Below, piece by piece: positions 8,376-16,196 of a stretch of 64,000 nt of DNA. This stretch comes from Lachnospiraceae bacterium. Its GTDB lineage: Bacteria; Bacillota; Clostridia; Lachnospirales; Lachnospiraceae. Positions within the stretch are counted from its first letter, which is position 1, and each line of letters opens with the position of its first letter. The stretch is from the NCBI GenBank assembly GCA_017622875.1, contig JAGAQG010000026.1:1-64000 (forward strand), read 5' to 3'. A program made the translations under genes and the position numbers. Under the pieces are notes generated by a model. It worked only from the letters and a program-made list of their open reading frames with translations, did not search any database and had not been told where the DNA came from.

Positions 8376-9539
8376 ATGCAGATAACAGAAAAATTATTCG
8401 ATACAAATAGCTATTTGAAAGAATTTCATGCAACAGTGCTTTCATGCGAACCTAAAAATGAAACCACATGGAGAGTTGTACTAGATACAACAGCATTTTT
8501 CCCGGAAGGCGGCGGCCAGGCAGGGGACAATGGCTGGCTGAATGAAATCGAAGTGACGGATACTCATGAAAAGCAAGGAATCATCTATCACGAGACAAAA
8601 GAACCGCTGGAAGCAGGAACACAAGTTGCAGGAAAAATCGATTTTGCGACACGTTTCGACAAAATGCAGCAGCATACAGGGGAACACATTTTATCAGGAA
8701 TTGTCCATAGTCTTTATGGTTATGATAACGTGGGTTTTCATCTGGGCGCAGAAATGACAACACTGGATTTTAATGGAGAACTGACGGAAGATCAGGTTCG
8801 GGATGTGGAAGTTAGAGTGAATCAGGCAATCCATGCCAATATCCCGGTACAGGTAAAGTTTCCGTCAAAAGAAGAACTTGCAGAATTAGAATACAGAAGC
8901 AAGATTGAGATTCAAGGTCAGGTACGAATTGTAGAGATTCCTGGATTTGACAGATGTGCCTGCTGTGCGCCTCATGTAAGGGCTACCGCAGAAGTTGGAC
9001 TTTTGAAAATCGTAAGCTGCGAAAGACACAGGGGCGGCTGCCGTCTGACAATCGTATGTGGCATGCGCGCGTTAAAGGATTACCAGAAAAAACAGGAATC
9101 TGTAGGAAAAATATCTGCGGCACTTTCCGCGAAGCCTGAAAAAATCGCAGAAGCGGTAGAACATTTACAGGAACAGCAGCAAAACCTACGGGATCAGTTA
9201 AATCGCATTCAGACGCTGTATCTTCAGGAAAAATTGTCTAAGATTTGTCCAGAGGATACGTATGTGTGTATTTTTGAAGAAACATTGGACTCTATTGCGA
9301 TGCGAAATTTCGTAAATGCTGCAATGGAACAGTGTGACGGTATCTGTGGAGCATTTATCGGAAAAGAAGAACAGGGATACCATTACATACTTGGCAGTAA
9401 AAAGCTGGATATGAGGGAAGTTTCAAAGAAACTGAATGAGTGCTTTCACGGAAAAGGCGGTGGAAAACCGCAGATGGTTCAGGGCTCTTTAGTGGGCAGT
9501 GAAGAGGAAATTCGCAGTATGCTTGCAGACATGGCATAA
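8376..9539 (+). CDS. Alanyl-tRNA editing protein, AlaX-L type
   Basis: A 387-residue trans-editing hydrolase that removes Ser or Gly wrongly attached to tRNA-Ala. It matches the C-terminal half of AlaRS. The N-terminal barrel has FFPEGGGQAGD, the zinc-binding editing site has HTGEHILSG (HxxxH) and CACCAPHVR, a coiled-coil linker lies at about 245-285, and a DHHA1-like end has GKGGGKPQMVQGS. No synthetase core is present. The start is uncertain: GTG 8367 or ATG 8376, both behind AGGAAAG at 8361. ATG 8376 gives the better spacing. It follows the cysteine-cluster gene by about 30 bp and is probably in the same transcript. Confidence 0.9.
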   Translation: MQITEKLFDTNSYLKEFHATVLSCEPKNETTWRVVLDTTAFFPEGGGQAGDNGWLNEIEVTDTHEKQGIIYHETKEPLEAGTQVAGKIDFATRFDKMQQHTGEHILSGIVHSLYGYDNVGFHLGAEMTTLDFNGELTEDQVRDVEVRVNQAIHANIPVQVKFPSKEELAELEYRSKIEIQGQVRIVEIPGFDRCACCAPHVRATAEVGLLKIVSCERHRGGCRLTIVCGMRALKDYQKKQESVGKISAALSAKPEKIAEAVEHLQEQQQNLRDQLNRIQTLYLQEKLSKICPEDTYVCIFEETLDSIAMRNFVNAAMEQCDGICGAFIGKEEQGYHYILGSKKLDMREVSKKLNECFHGKGGGKPQMVQGSLVGSEEEIRSMLADMA

Positions 9540-9593
9540 GCTTTAGAATGAAATACTGAAATTGCTTAGAAAAACAGAAAGCAGGAGAAAGCG

Positions 9594-10629
9594 ATGGCAA
9601 AGAGTCAAAAAAAGGGGTTACAGTTTACTTTGTTCCTCGCATTGGCGGCAGGAATTCTATTTCTGGTGTTCGGGGAAGAAAATAATGCCAATTACATCAG
9701 TTATATAGAATTCAATGAAGCTGTGCAAAATGAAGAAATCGAGAGTGTAACGATTGAAACTGACAGAGTAGAATTTCAAAAATATAATGATGAACAGCTA
9801 TATTATACAGACAATCCGGAATATGAAGGATTTAAGGAAAAACTGCTGTTGGCAGGCGTTCAGGTAACAAACAATCAGACAGCAGAAGACCCGCTGATGT
9901 ACGTTTTGGATATTCTGTTCTATGTGATTTTCCTGGTGGCTGTCTGGATTGGAAGCAAAAAATTAATAGAAGCAAACAGAAATAATTTTAAGGTTATCAG
10001 ACATACAGGAACCCGATTTTCAGATATCGCTGGAATGGATCAGTTAAAACACGAGATGACGTATGCAGTTGATATTCTCAAAAATCCGGGAAAATACAAA
10101 CAAATGGGAATCCGTCCGACAAAGGGAATCATTTTGGAAGGCCCTCCGGGAAATTAAAAAAGCTCAGAAGTATAAACCTTGTATTATTTTCATTGATGAA
10201 TTTGATGGTATCGGTGAGAGAAGAAATTATGCAGGCTCCGGCATTGATAAGGAAAACAACCGTATTATTACTGCAATGTTAAATGAGATGGACGGTTTTG
10301 AAGGCGGAAATGGAGTAATGGTCATTGCGGCTACGAACTCTTATAAATCCTTAGATGCTGCGCTCATCCGCCCGGGCCGCTTTGATTTAAAATATACAGT
10401 TGGAAATCCGGATAAGAATACGAGAATCCAGCTGATTGAAATGTATACTGTCGGAAAGAGGCTGAAAGACGATATTAAAATTGAGCAGCTGGCAGATTTC
10501 TTTAACGGAATGAGCTGTTCGGCGATTGAAACGGTGCTTAATGAAGCTTCTGTTGCTGCAATGATGCAGGAAAAAGAATGGATCGATATGGAATGCATCC
10601 AGGAAGCAAAGAAAAAGATGAATCAATGA
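9594..10629 (+). pseudogene. Broken FtsH-like AAA ATPase without protease domain
   Basis: The gene is split by an internal deletion. The first part (9594-10157) encodes an N-terminal membrane helix, an extracytoplasmic region, a second helix and the start of the AAA domain up to GIILEGPPG, then hits TAA where the Walker A TGKT should be. The second part continues in another frame from about 10150 with the Walker B CIIFIDEFDGIG, the second region of homology (ALIRPGRFD), and the lid, ending at 10629. Compared with FtsH, about 38 residues including the Walker A Lys and the pore loop are missing. The zinc metalloprotease domain was never present: the frame ends right after the lid. The remnant cannot bind ATP normally. 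Confidence 0.85.
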
Positions 10630-10635
10630 ATGATG

Positions 10636-10668
10636 AGAAGCAGGAGAAGTTATACATCTCCTGCTTCT
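10636..10668. terminator. Convergent hairpin terminator
   Basis: AGAAGCAGGAGA (10636-10647) pairs perfectly with TCTCCTGCTTCT (10657-10668). It sits between the broken ATPase (plus) and the OadG-like gene (minus). Confidence 0.7.
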
Positions 10669-10674
10669 TTGGTA

Positions 10675-10821
10675 CTATTGTGCTGTATCGTGTTTGGAAG
10701 ACTTTCCAAACAATTTACCCATGAGCATTACGAATAATGTAAGAATTCCAATGACAATAAAAATTCCAGCCATTCCTTTTCCCATGATTTCCAGCGAAAT
10801 TAAAAAATTATCTAACATCAT
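10675..10821 (-). CDS. Small OadG-like membrane protein, putative Na+-pump gamma subunit
   Basis: A 48-residue protein read from tandem ATGs at 10819-10821 and 10816-10818 to TAG at 10675. A GAAAGG ribosome binding site lies 6-8 nt upstream. It has one transmembrane helix (GMAGIFIVIGILTLFVMLMG) and a short charged tail. This is the layout of OadG/MmdC-type gamma subunits, which anchor biotin-dependent Na+ pumps. It lies 17 bp after the beta subunit gene, on the same strand. The sequence is too short for family proof, so the name rests on size, topology and position. No alpha (carboxyltransferase) or biotin carrier gene is in the window. Confidence 0.6.
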   Translation of the reverse strand: MMLDNFLISLEIMGKGMAGIFIVIGILTLFVMLMGKLFGKSSKHDTAQ

Positions 10822-10838
10822 AGACACCTTCTTTCTTC

Positions 10839-11976
10839 CTATAAATAGGATGACACTAAACTGATAATGAGTCCACCGGCGATTACTGATGCAATCTGAC
10901 CGGATACGTTAGCTCCAACTGCATGCATTAAGATTACGTTTTGAGGGTCTTCTTCCATAGCCATTTTCTGAACTACACGAGAGGACATTGGGAATGCGGA
11001 AATACCTGCAGCGCCCACCATCGGATTAATTTTTTCTTTGCGGAACAGATTAATGAATTTGGCAAACAAAACACCGCCAATCGTATCAGATACAAATGCA
11101 ACTAACCCGATTACAAGAATCAGTAATGTTTCTTTCGTAACAAAAGCCTCTGCACGCATGCTGAAAGAAATGGTAATACCCAGCAGTAAAGTGATCAGGT
11201 TTGTGAGAACATTCTGTGCAGTCTCGGACAGACTTCCAAGGACTCCGCATTCTCTCAGTAAATTTCCGAACATTAAAAATCCAACCAGTGCCACAGACTG
11301 AGGTGCTACCAGACCAACTAAAAACGTTACCGCAATTGGGAAGATCATTTTCATGGTCTTGGAAACATTTTTCGGGTTATAAGTCATTCGAATCTGACGT
11401 TCTTTTTTTGTTGTTACCAGTTTGATTGCAAAAGGCTGTACGATTGGCACCAGTGCCATGTAAGAATATGCCGCGACTGCAATCGGTCCAACATAATTCG
11501 AATGTAAGATCTGTGATACCAAAATGGAAGTTGGGCCATCTGCCGCACCGATCATACCGATGGAAGCTGCATCTTTCAAATCAAAACCTAAAAGAACTGC
11601 CACACTCAGCGCAAAAAAAAATACCGAACTGCGCTGCCGCACCAAATAAGAACATACTCGGCATTGATAAAAGAGGTCCAAAATCAATCATGGCACCGAT
11701 GCCAATAAATAATAAGATCGGCATAGCCTCGGACGCTTCAATTCCGATCTGATATAACCATTCAATAATACCATTTACATTGCCGATTCCTTCAATTGTC
11801 TGATTTAGTACACCGGATGCAGGCAAATTGACAAGAATCGCTCCAAAGCCCATCGGTAAAAGTAATGATGGTTCATAATTTTTCTTGATGGCAAGATAAA
11901 TCAGTACAATTCCCACCAAATACATGACGCATTGCTGCCATGTAATCTGTAATAATCCTTCCCATAAAAATTCCAT
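10839..11976 (-). pseudogene. Na+-translocating decarboxylase beta subunit, frameshifted at a T9 run
   Basis: The product is the multi-span beta subunit of oxaloacetate/methylmalonyl-CoA/glutaconyl-CoA decarboxylase Na+ pumps. It couples decarboxylation to Na+ export across the membrane. The first part (11976 to about 11613) starts MEFLWEGLLQITW and ends GAAAQFGIFF. The second part continues in another frame with ALSVAVLLGFDLKDAASIGMIGAADGPTSIL, which contains the conserved DGPT region, to 10839. The break lies at nine consecutive A on the plus strand (11613-11621; T on the coding strand). Eight would restore the family sequence. It may be a true mutation, slippage-decoded, or a sequencing error. 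The start has AAAGGAG about 10 nt upstream. Confidence 0.85.
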
Positions 11977-12095
11977 TCTTCATTCTCCTTTCTTTCTCTA
12001 AAAAACTGGAATTTAAAATTCGCTCTGTTTGCGGATGCCGGCAAATAGGGATGCGGGAATGTGAGCATCCAGGAATATCTCATGCCACCCGCGGA

Positions 12096-12135
12096 AATTA
12101 AAAAACTCAGGTATCACTTTAGTGTATACCTGAGT
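12096..12135 (-). terminator. Second leader terminator, upstream of the Na+-pump gene
   Basis: On the minus strand ACTCAGGTAT (12135-12126) pairs with ATACCTGAGT (12114-12105), with further pairing inside, and TTTTTT follows directly (12105-12100). Confidence 0.8.
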
Positions 12136-12156
12136 CCTGATTTAAAATTATTCAGA

Positions 12157-12191
12157 AAAACCCATGTATAGACTAAAATTTATACATGAGT
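12157..12191 (-). terminator. First leader terminator, directly behind the riboswitch-like element
   Basis: On the minus strand ACTCATGTATA (12191-12181) pairs with TATACATGGGT (12170-12160) with one G-T pair, followed by TTTTTCTG. Confidence 0.7.
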
Positions 12192-12204
12192 CTCGTAATT
12201 TAAA

Positions 12205-12300
12205 ACAAGCCATGCTGCTTTTATACAGCCGTGATGTTGACTTTGTTCCGTAGAATCAAAAGGTTTTGATCCTGTCCGCCTACTACTCCCCCACAGAGTA
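12205..12300 (-). promoter_or_regulatory. Metal-ion riboswitch-like element (yybP-ykoY motif)
   Basis: The minus-strand RNA begins about 10 nt after a good promoter. It has GGGGGAGTAGTAGGC (near 12292-12278) and, after a hairpin around AAAACCTTTT, the stretch AAAGTCAACATCACGGCTG. GGGGAGUAG and GUCAACA are the two conserved loops of the yybP-ykoY Mn2+ riboswitch. Two terminators follow, as expected for transcriptional control. The closing P1 helix could not be drawn convincingly, so another ion-sensing class is possible. The controlled gene encodes a Na+ pump subunit, which is unusual for Mn2+ control. Confidence 0.5.
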
Positions 12301-12313
12301 TTTTTATAATGTA

Positions 12314-12342
12314 ATTATTTCATGAGTACCAGATTTTGTCAA
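12314..12342 (-). promoter_or_regulatory. Promoter of the Na+-pump leader
   Basis: Minus strand: TTGACA (12342-12337), a 17-bp spacer and AATAAT (12319-12314). Confidence 0.6.
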
Positions 12343-12362
12343 GAAAGTCTCCGAAACCTTAG

Positions 12363-13124
12363 CTATTTTTTAATGACCCAAACTGCCGGATTCTGCATAT
12401 TCAATACGAGCTTTGCAGCACGGATCTCATTGATATCTGTCTGGATGATCTCGTATTCAGAAAGAGTCGGAAGGCCCATGTTCACACGCGGATTTCGGTA
12501 TTCCATTTTGCTTTGCAATGTTTTTTTGCCGGACATGTGAAAAGCAGTCAGAGAAGAGTTTTCTAACATATATTTGATGTTCTTTGCGTTCATGCCGGCA
12601 CCGGCCATGATATCAATATTTCCCGCATTCTTTTTTAACTTCTCCAAAACTTCAATTCCTTCCAGAGCAGAAGCGTAACCACCGGAAGTAAGGATGGATA
12701 CAACCCCAAGTTTCTTTGCATCTTCCAATGCCTCATCCAGATCACGACACATGTCAAATGCACGATGAAGATTGACCGGGGTACCGTCCGCTGCATCAAT
12801 GATGCGTTTCAGTGCTTCCAGATCAAGATGCCCATCAGGTGTCAGACAGCCAATGACCAGATTTTCGGCACCAGCTTTGGCAAAAGTTTTTGCCTGACGT
12901 ACCAGTATTTCACGTTCCTCCTCACTGTACAAAAAGTCGCCGAAGCGTGGACGTAAGAGTACGTGGATCGGAATGTCAATTTTTTCACGGATTCTTTCAT
13001 ATAAAGCCAACGATGGAGTGATTCCGCCAACGATTAAATCGCCGCATAATTCAATTCTGTCTGCACCGCCTGCTTCGGCATTCAATGCGGATTCCACAGA
13101 GTCTACACAAACTTCTAAAATCAT
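12363..13124 (-). CDS. cutC: CutC family protein
   Basis: A 253-residue cytosolic TIM-barrel protein of the CutC family. The N-terminus ILEVCVDSVESALNAEAGGADRIELC is the family signature. LRPRFGDFLYSEEE and GCLTPDGHLDLEALK and the late MAGAGMNAKN are further conserved strands. CutC was linked to copper homeostasis in bacteria, but a biochemical activity is not established. Full length. The start ATG at 13124 has AGGAGAAGG 5 nt upstream. It has its own promoter and is followed by the separate promoter of the Na+-pump leader. A CsoR-type metal repressor lies 15 kb away and has no visible link. Confidence 0.92.
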   Translation of the reverse strand: MILEVCVDSVESALNAEAGGADRIELCGDLIVGGITPSLALYERIREKIDIPIHVLLRPRFGDFLYSEEEREILVRQAKTFAKAGAENLVIGCLTPDGHLDLEALKRIIDAADGTPVNLHRAFDMCRDLDEALEDAKKLGVVSILTSGGYASALEGIEVLEKLKKNAGNIDIMAGAGMNAKNIKYMLENSSLTAFHMSGKKTLQSKMEYRNPRVNMGLPTLSEYEIIQTDINEIRAAKLVLNMQNPAVWVIKK

Positions 13125-13155
13125 AATCCTTCTCCTGTTTTAGATTGATATTTTT

Positions 13156-13183
13156 ATTGTATCATTTTTTAGAATAGATTCAA
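13156..13183 (-). promoter_or_regulatory. Promoter of cutC
   Basis: Minus strand: TTGAAT (13183-13178), a 16-bp spacer and TACAAT (13161-13156). Confidence 0.65.
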
Positions 13184-13198
13184 TGATGGAAAAAGTAA

Positions 13199-13246
13199 GA
13201 AAAAGGTAACAAAAGGTGTATCAAAAGCGTGGAAAAAGGTAACAAA
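13199..13246 (+). repeat. Direct repeat pair upstream of the VOC gene
   Basis: The 15-mer GAAAAAGGTAACAAA occurs at 13199-13213 and again at 13232-13246, exactly 33 bp apart, about three helical turns. The second copy overlaps a weak -35 (TGGAAA, 13230-13235) placed 17 bp before TAAAAT (13253-13258). This suggests a regulator binding site. Confidence 0.6.
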
Positions 13247-13289
13247 TGATGATAAAATTTAATTAAACAGAAAAAAGGGGGCTTGCGTT

Positions 13290-13670
13290 ATGAAGTTAAA
13301 ACACATCCATCACATTGCAATTATTACATCAGATTATGAGAAGACAAAAGATTTCTATGTGCGAAAACTGGGCTTTAAAGTGATTCGCGAAAATCACCGT
13401 GAGGATCGTGCGGATATCAAAGTGGATCTTCAGATGGGTGACTGCGAGCTGGAAATCTTTGTGAACCAGAATGCGCCGAAGCGTCCGACTTATCCGGAAG
13501 CTCTGGGACTGCGCCACCTTGCATTTAAAGTAAAGGATATTGAAAAAACGGTAAGCGAATTAAATGAAATGGGTATTGAAACAGAGCCAATCCGTTTTGA
13601 TATCTTTACAGAAGAAAAAATGACGTTCTTTAAAGACCCGGATGGACTCCCGATTGAAATTCGCGAATAA
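13290..13670 (+). CDS. VOC family protein, glyoxalase-like
   Basis: A 126-residue single-domain vicinal oxygen chelate protein. It has the paired beta-alpha-beta-beta-beta modules: HIHHIAIITSDYEKTKDFYV at the N-terminus and LRHLAFKVKDIEKTVSELN in the second half. Metal-ligand candidates are His8, Glu56 region (CELEIF), His75 and the terminal Glu (GLPIEIRE). Closest recognised type is the GloA2/YaeR group. The substrate is unknown; methylglyoxal detoxification is only a family guess. GGGGG lies 7-8 nt before ATG 13290. The FliB-like gene follows after 18 bp, so the two are likely co-transcribed. Confidence 0.85.
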   Translation: MKLKHIHHIAIITSDYEKTKDFYVRKLGFKVIRENHREDRADIKVDLQMGDCELEIFVNQNAPKRPTYPEALGLRHLAFKVKDIEKTVSELNEMGIETEPIRFDIFTEEKMTFFKDPDGLPIEIRE

Positions 13671-13688
13671 AGGTAAGACGAGAAAATT

Positions 13689-14828
13689 ATGGAAATACGA
13701 GTACCCCATTATTATAGAAAATTTAAATGTACTGCGGATCGGTGTCCGGATACCTGCTGTGCGGGCTGGCAGATTGTCATTGATGAAGATACATTGGAAA
13801 AATATCACAAATTTGAAGGGCCATTTGGAAATCGTCTGGCAAATTCTATTGACTGGAGAGAAGGCGTATTTAAACAATATGAGGACAAACGCTGTGCGTT
13901 TTTAGATGAAAATAATCTCTGTGATATTTATTCAGAAGCAGGCCCGGAAATGTTCTGCAGAACCTGTAAGACTTATCCGCGCCACTTTGAAGAATTTGAA
14001 AATGTGCGTGAGATTTCGCTTGCAATGTCCTGCCCGGAGGCTGCCAGAATGATTCTGGGACCAAAAGAGCCGGTGAAGTTTATTACGGTGGAAAAGAATT
14101 ACAAAGAAGAAAGCTATGAAGATTTTGACTTTTTCCTATACTCCAAACTGGTAGATGCGAGAGAGATCATCATCGATATTTTGCAGGACAGGTCATATCC
14201 GATTAAAATGCGTATGGCAATGGCGCTGGCGTTTTCCCATGATTTGCAGGCCAGAATCTATCGGGGACATACGGTTGCGATGGAAGAAGTGTTTGAACGC
14301 TATACAAAACCAGGGGCGAAAGAACGGTTCGCCAAACGGCTGAGCTTGTATGAAGACCTCCCGAAAGTTGCAAAGGATTTTAAAAAGGGAATGCTGGAGC
14401 AGTTCTCAAAATTGGAAGTACTGCGTGCTTCCTGGCCGGAGCTTCTTGCAAAAACATTGGAAAATGTGGAGGATGAGAAACTGGAAAAGCAGTGGAGAGA
14501 GAAAGAGTTAGATGCAGATCTGGAAATCATCACAGAACATTTGATGATCTATTTTATCTTTACTTATTTTTGCGGTGCAGTTTATGATGAAGAAGCACAT
14601 TCCAAAATGAAATTTTCGGTCATTGGAACATTGATGGTATTGGAAACCGCAAAAACGCTCTGGGCTGAAAATGGAAAAGGAAGTAAAATGGAAGCGGTTC
14701 TGGAAGCTGCCAAAAGATACTCCAGAGAAGTAGAGCATTCCGATGAAAATATTGAACTTTTGGAGAAGCTTTCCAGAAGAGAAGGTGTTTTTGGGCTCAA
14801 AAGCCTGCTTACAGGTATTTTAAACTAA
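13689..14828 (+). CDS. FliB-like flagellin lysine-N-methylase family protein
   Basis: A 379-residue protein of the FliB family, which methylates surface lysines of flagellin in Salmonella. The N-terminal third carries the family cysteine pattern: CTADRCPDTCCAGW, then CDIYSEAGPEMFCRTCKTYPRHF and MSCPEAARMIL. These are likely Fe-S ligands. The C-terminal part is helical and less conserved. No flagellin or flagellar gene is present in the window, so the substrate here is unclear; orphan FliB-like genes are frequent in related genomes. It follows the VOC gene by 18 bp. The start ATG has a weak ribosome binding site (GGTAAGACGAG). Confidence 0.85.
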   Translation: MEIRVPHYYRKFKCTADRCPDTCCAGWQIVIDEDTLEKYHKFEGPFGNRLANSIDWREGVFKQYEDKRCAFLDENNLCDIYSEAGPEMFCRTCKTYPRHFEEFENVREISLAMSCPEAARMILGPKEPVKFITVEKNYKEESYEDFDFFLYSKLVDAREIIIDILQDRSYPIKMRMAMALAFSHDLQARIYRGHTVAMEEVFERYTKPGAKERFAKRLSLYEDLPKVAKDFKKGMLEQFSKLEVLRASWPELLAKTLENVEDEKLEKQWREKELDADLEIITEHLMIYFIFTYFCGAVYDEEAHSKMKFSVIGTLMVLETAKTLWAENGKGSKMEAVLEAAKRYSREVEHSDENIELLEKLSRREGVFGLKSLLTGILN

Positions 14829-14847
14829 CCGGAAACGTCCGAAAACC

Positions 14848-14875
14848 TTGACATTGCGGCGCAAACTGTTATAAT
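14848..14875 (+). promoter_or_regulatory. Sigma-A promoter of tyrS
   Basis: Perfect TTGACA (14848-14853) and TATAAT (14870-14875) with a 16-bp spacer. The leader is only about 35 nt, so there is no T-box. Confidence 0.85.
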
Positions 14876-14916
14876 TTTAAAGATATTGAAATGCTTTTAG
14901 AATTGAGGATAGTATT

Positions 14917-16137
14917 ATGACACTTTATGACGAACTGGTTGCCAGAGGACTGATCGCTCAGGTAACAAATGAAGAAGAAATTAAAGAAATGATCAACAAC
15001 GGTAAAGCCGTTTTCTATATCGGATTCGACCCGACAGCAGACAGCCTTCATGTAGGACATTTCATGGCACTCTGCTTAATGAAACGTCTCCAGATGGCAG
15101 GCAATAAACCAATCGCTTTGATTGGCGGTGGTACAGCCATGATCGGTGACCCATCCGGTCGTTCCGATATGAGAAGCATGATGACAGTGGAAACAATTCA
15201 GCATAACTGTGACTGCTTCAAAAAACAGATGGAAAGATTCATCGATTTCTCTGATGGAAAAGCGATGATGGTAAACAATGCGGATTGGCTCATGGGCTTA
15301 AATTACATTGAAGTGCTCCGTGAAGTGGGTGCCCATTTCTCTGTAAACCGTATGCTCACAGCAGAATGCTACAAACAGCGTATGGAAAAAGGTTTAAGCT
15401 TCCTTGAATTTAACTATATGATCATGCAGAGCTACGACTTCTATATGTTATTCCAGAAATACGGATGTAATATGCAGTTCGGTGGCGATGACCAGTGGAG
15501 CAACATGCTCGGCGGTACAGAACTCATCAGAAGAAAACTCGCAAAAGATGCTCATGCAATGACAATCACACTTCTTCTGAACTCCGAAGGTAAAAAGATG
15601 GGTAAAACTCAGAAGGGTGCTGTATGGCTTGATCCGAACAAGACATCTCCATTTGAATTCTACCAGTACTGGAGAAACGTTGCAGATGCTGACGTATTAA
15701 AATGTATTAGAATGCTTACATTCCTTCCGATGGAAGAAATCGATGCGATGAACGACTGGGAAGGAAGCCAGTTAAACAAAGCCAAAGAAATTCTTGCTTA
15801 CGAACTGACAAAACTTGTACACGGTGAAGAAGAAGCTGTGAAAGCACAGGAAGCTGCAAGAGCATTGTTCTCTACAGGTGATGCGGCAAACATGCCAACT
15901 GCTGAACTTACAGCAGAAGATTTTGTGGATGGAAAAATTGACATCATCGGATTACTTCACAAATCCGGTCTTGTACCTTCCAGAAGCGAAGGAAGACGTG
16001 CAGTACAGCAGGGCGGTGTTTCTGTAGACGGTGAAAAGATTGCGGATATCGCAAAAGCTTACACAGCAGAAGAAATCGGTGACGGCATCGTATTAAAGCG
16101 TGGTAAAAAGAACTTTAGAAAAGTAATCGTGAAATAA
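14917..16137 (+). CDS. tyrS: Tyrosine--tRNA ligase
   Basis: A 406-residue class I synthetase for tRNA-Tyr. The HIGH-type motif is HVGH in [15 protein letters not shown], the tyrosine-binding region has YDFYMLF and [10 protein letters not shown], and the KMSKS-type loop is [13 protein letters not shown]. An S4-type RNA-binding domain lies at the C-terminus ([19 protein letters not shown]). The two-His signature and length of about 400 fit the TyrS group common in clostridia. Very strong promoter and codon choice indicate high expression. A strong terminator follows at 16148. Confidence 0.97.
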   Translation: MTLYDELVARGLIAQVTNEEEIKEMINNGKAVFYIGFDPTADSLHVGHFMALCLMKRLQMAGNKPIALIGGGTAMIGDPSGRSDMRSMMTVETIQHNCDCFKKQMERFIDFSDGKAMMVNNADWLMGLNYIEVLREVGAHFSVNRMLTAECYKQRMEKGLSFLEFNYMIMQSYDFYMLFQKYGCNMQFGGDDQWSNMLGGTELIRRKLAKDAHAMTITLLLNSEGKKMGKTQKGAVWLDPNKTSPFEFYQYWRNVADADVLKCIRMLTFLPMEEIDAMNDWEGSQLNKAKEILAYELTKLVHGEEEAVKAQEAARALFSTGDAANMPTAELTAEDFVDGKIDIIGLLHKSGLVPSRSEGRRAVQQGGVSVDGEKIADIAKAYTAEEIGDGIVLKRGKKNFRKVIVK

Positions 16138-16147
16138 TAACCGTATA

Positions 16148-16174
16148 GGGAATGGGAGACCATTCCCTTTTTTT
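16148..16174 (+). terminator. Terminator of tyrS
   Basis: GGGAATGG (16148-16155), GAGA loop, CCATTCCC (16160-16167), then seven T. Confidence 0.9.
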
Positions 16175-16196
16175 CAAAAGAGGGAAAGAGAAAGGT

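Larger units (their letters stand above)
11977..12362 (-). other. Long leader between cutC and the Na+-pump gene
   Basis: This 386-bp gap contains no convincing gene. On the minus strand it holds, in order, a promoter (TTGACA at 12337-12342, 17 bp, AATAAT at 12314-12319), a riboswitch-like element (about 12205-12300), two intrinsic terminators (12157-12191 and 12096-12135), and then 120 nt with a further hairpin-forming GGATGC/GCATCC pair (12049-12070 region) before the ribosome binding site of the beta subunit gene. Confidence 0.7.

Noticed and set aside
12060-12100. T-box-like CCGCGGGTGGCA in the Na+-pump leader
   Set aside because: The order of the CCGCG and GGTGG parts is reversed compared with the T-box antiterminator, and the gene is not an amino-acid gene.
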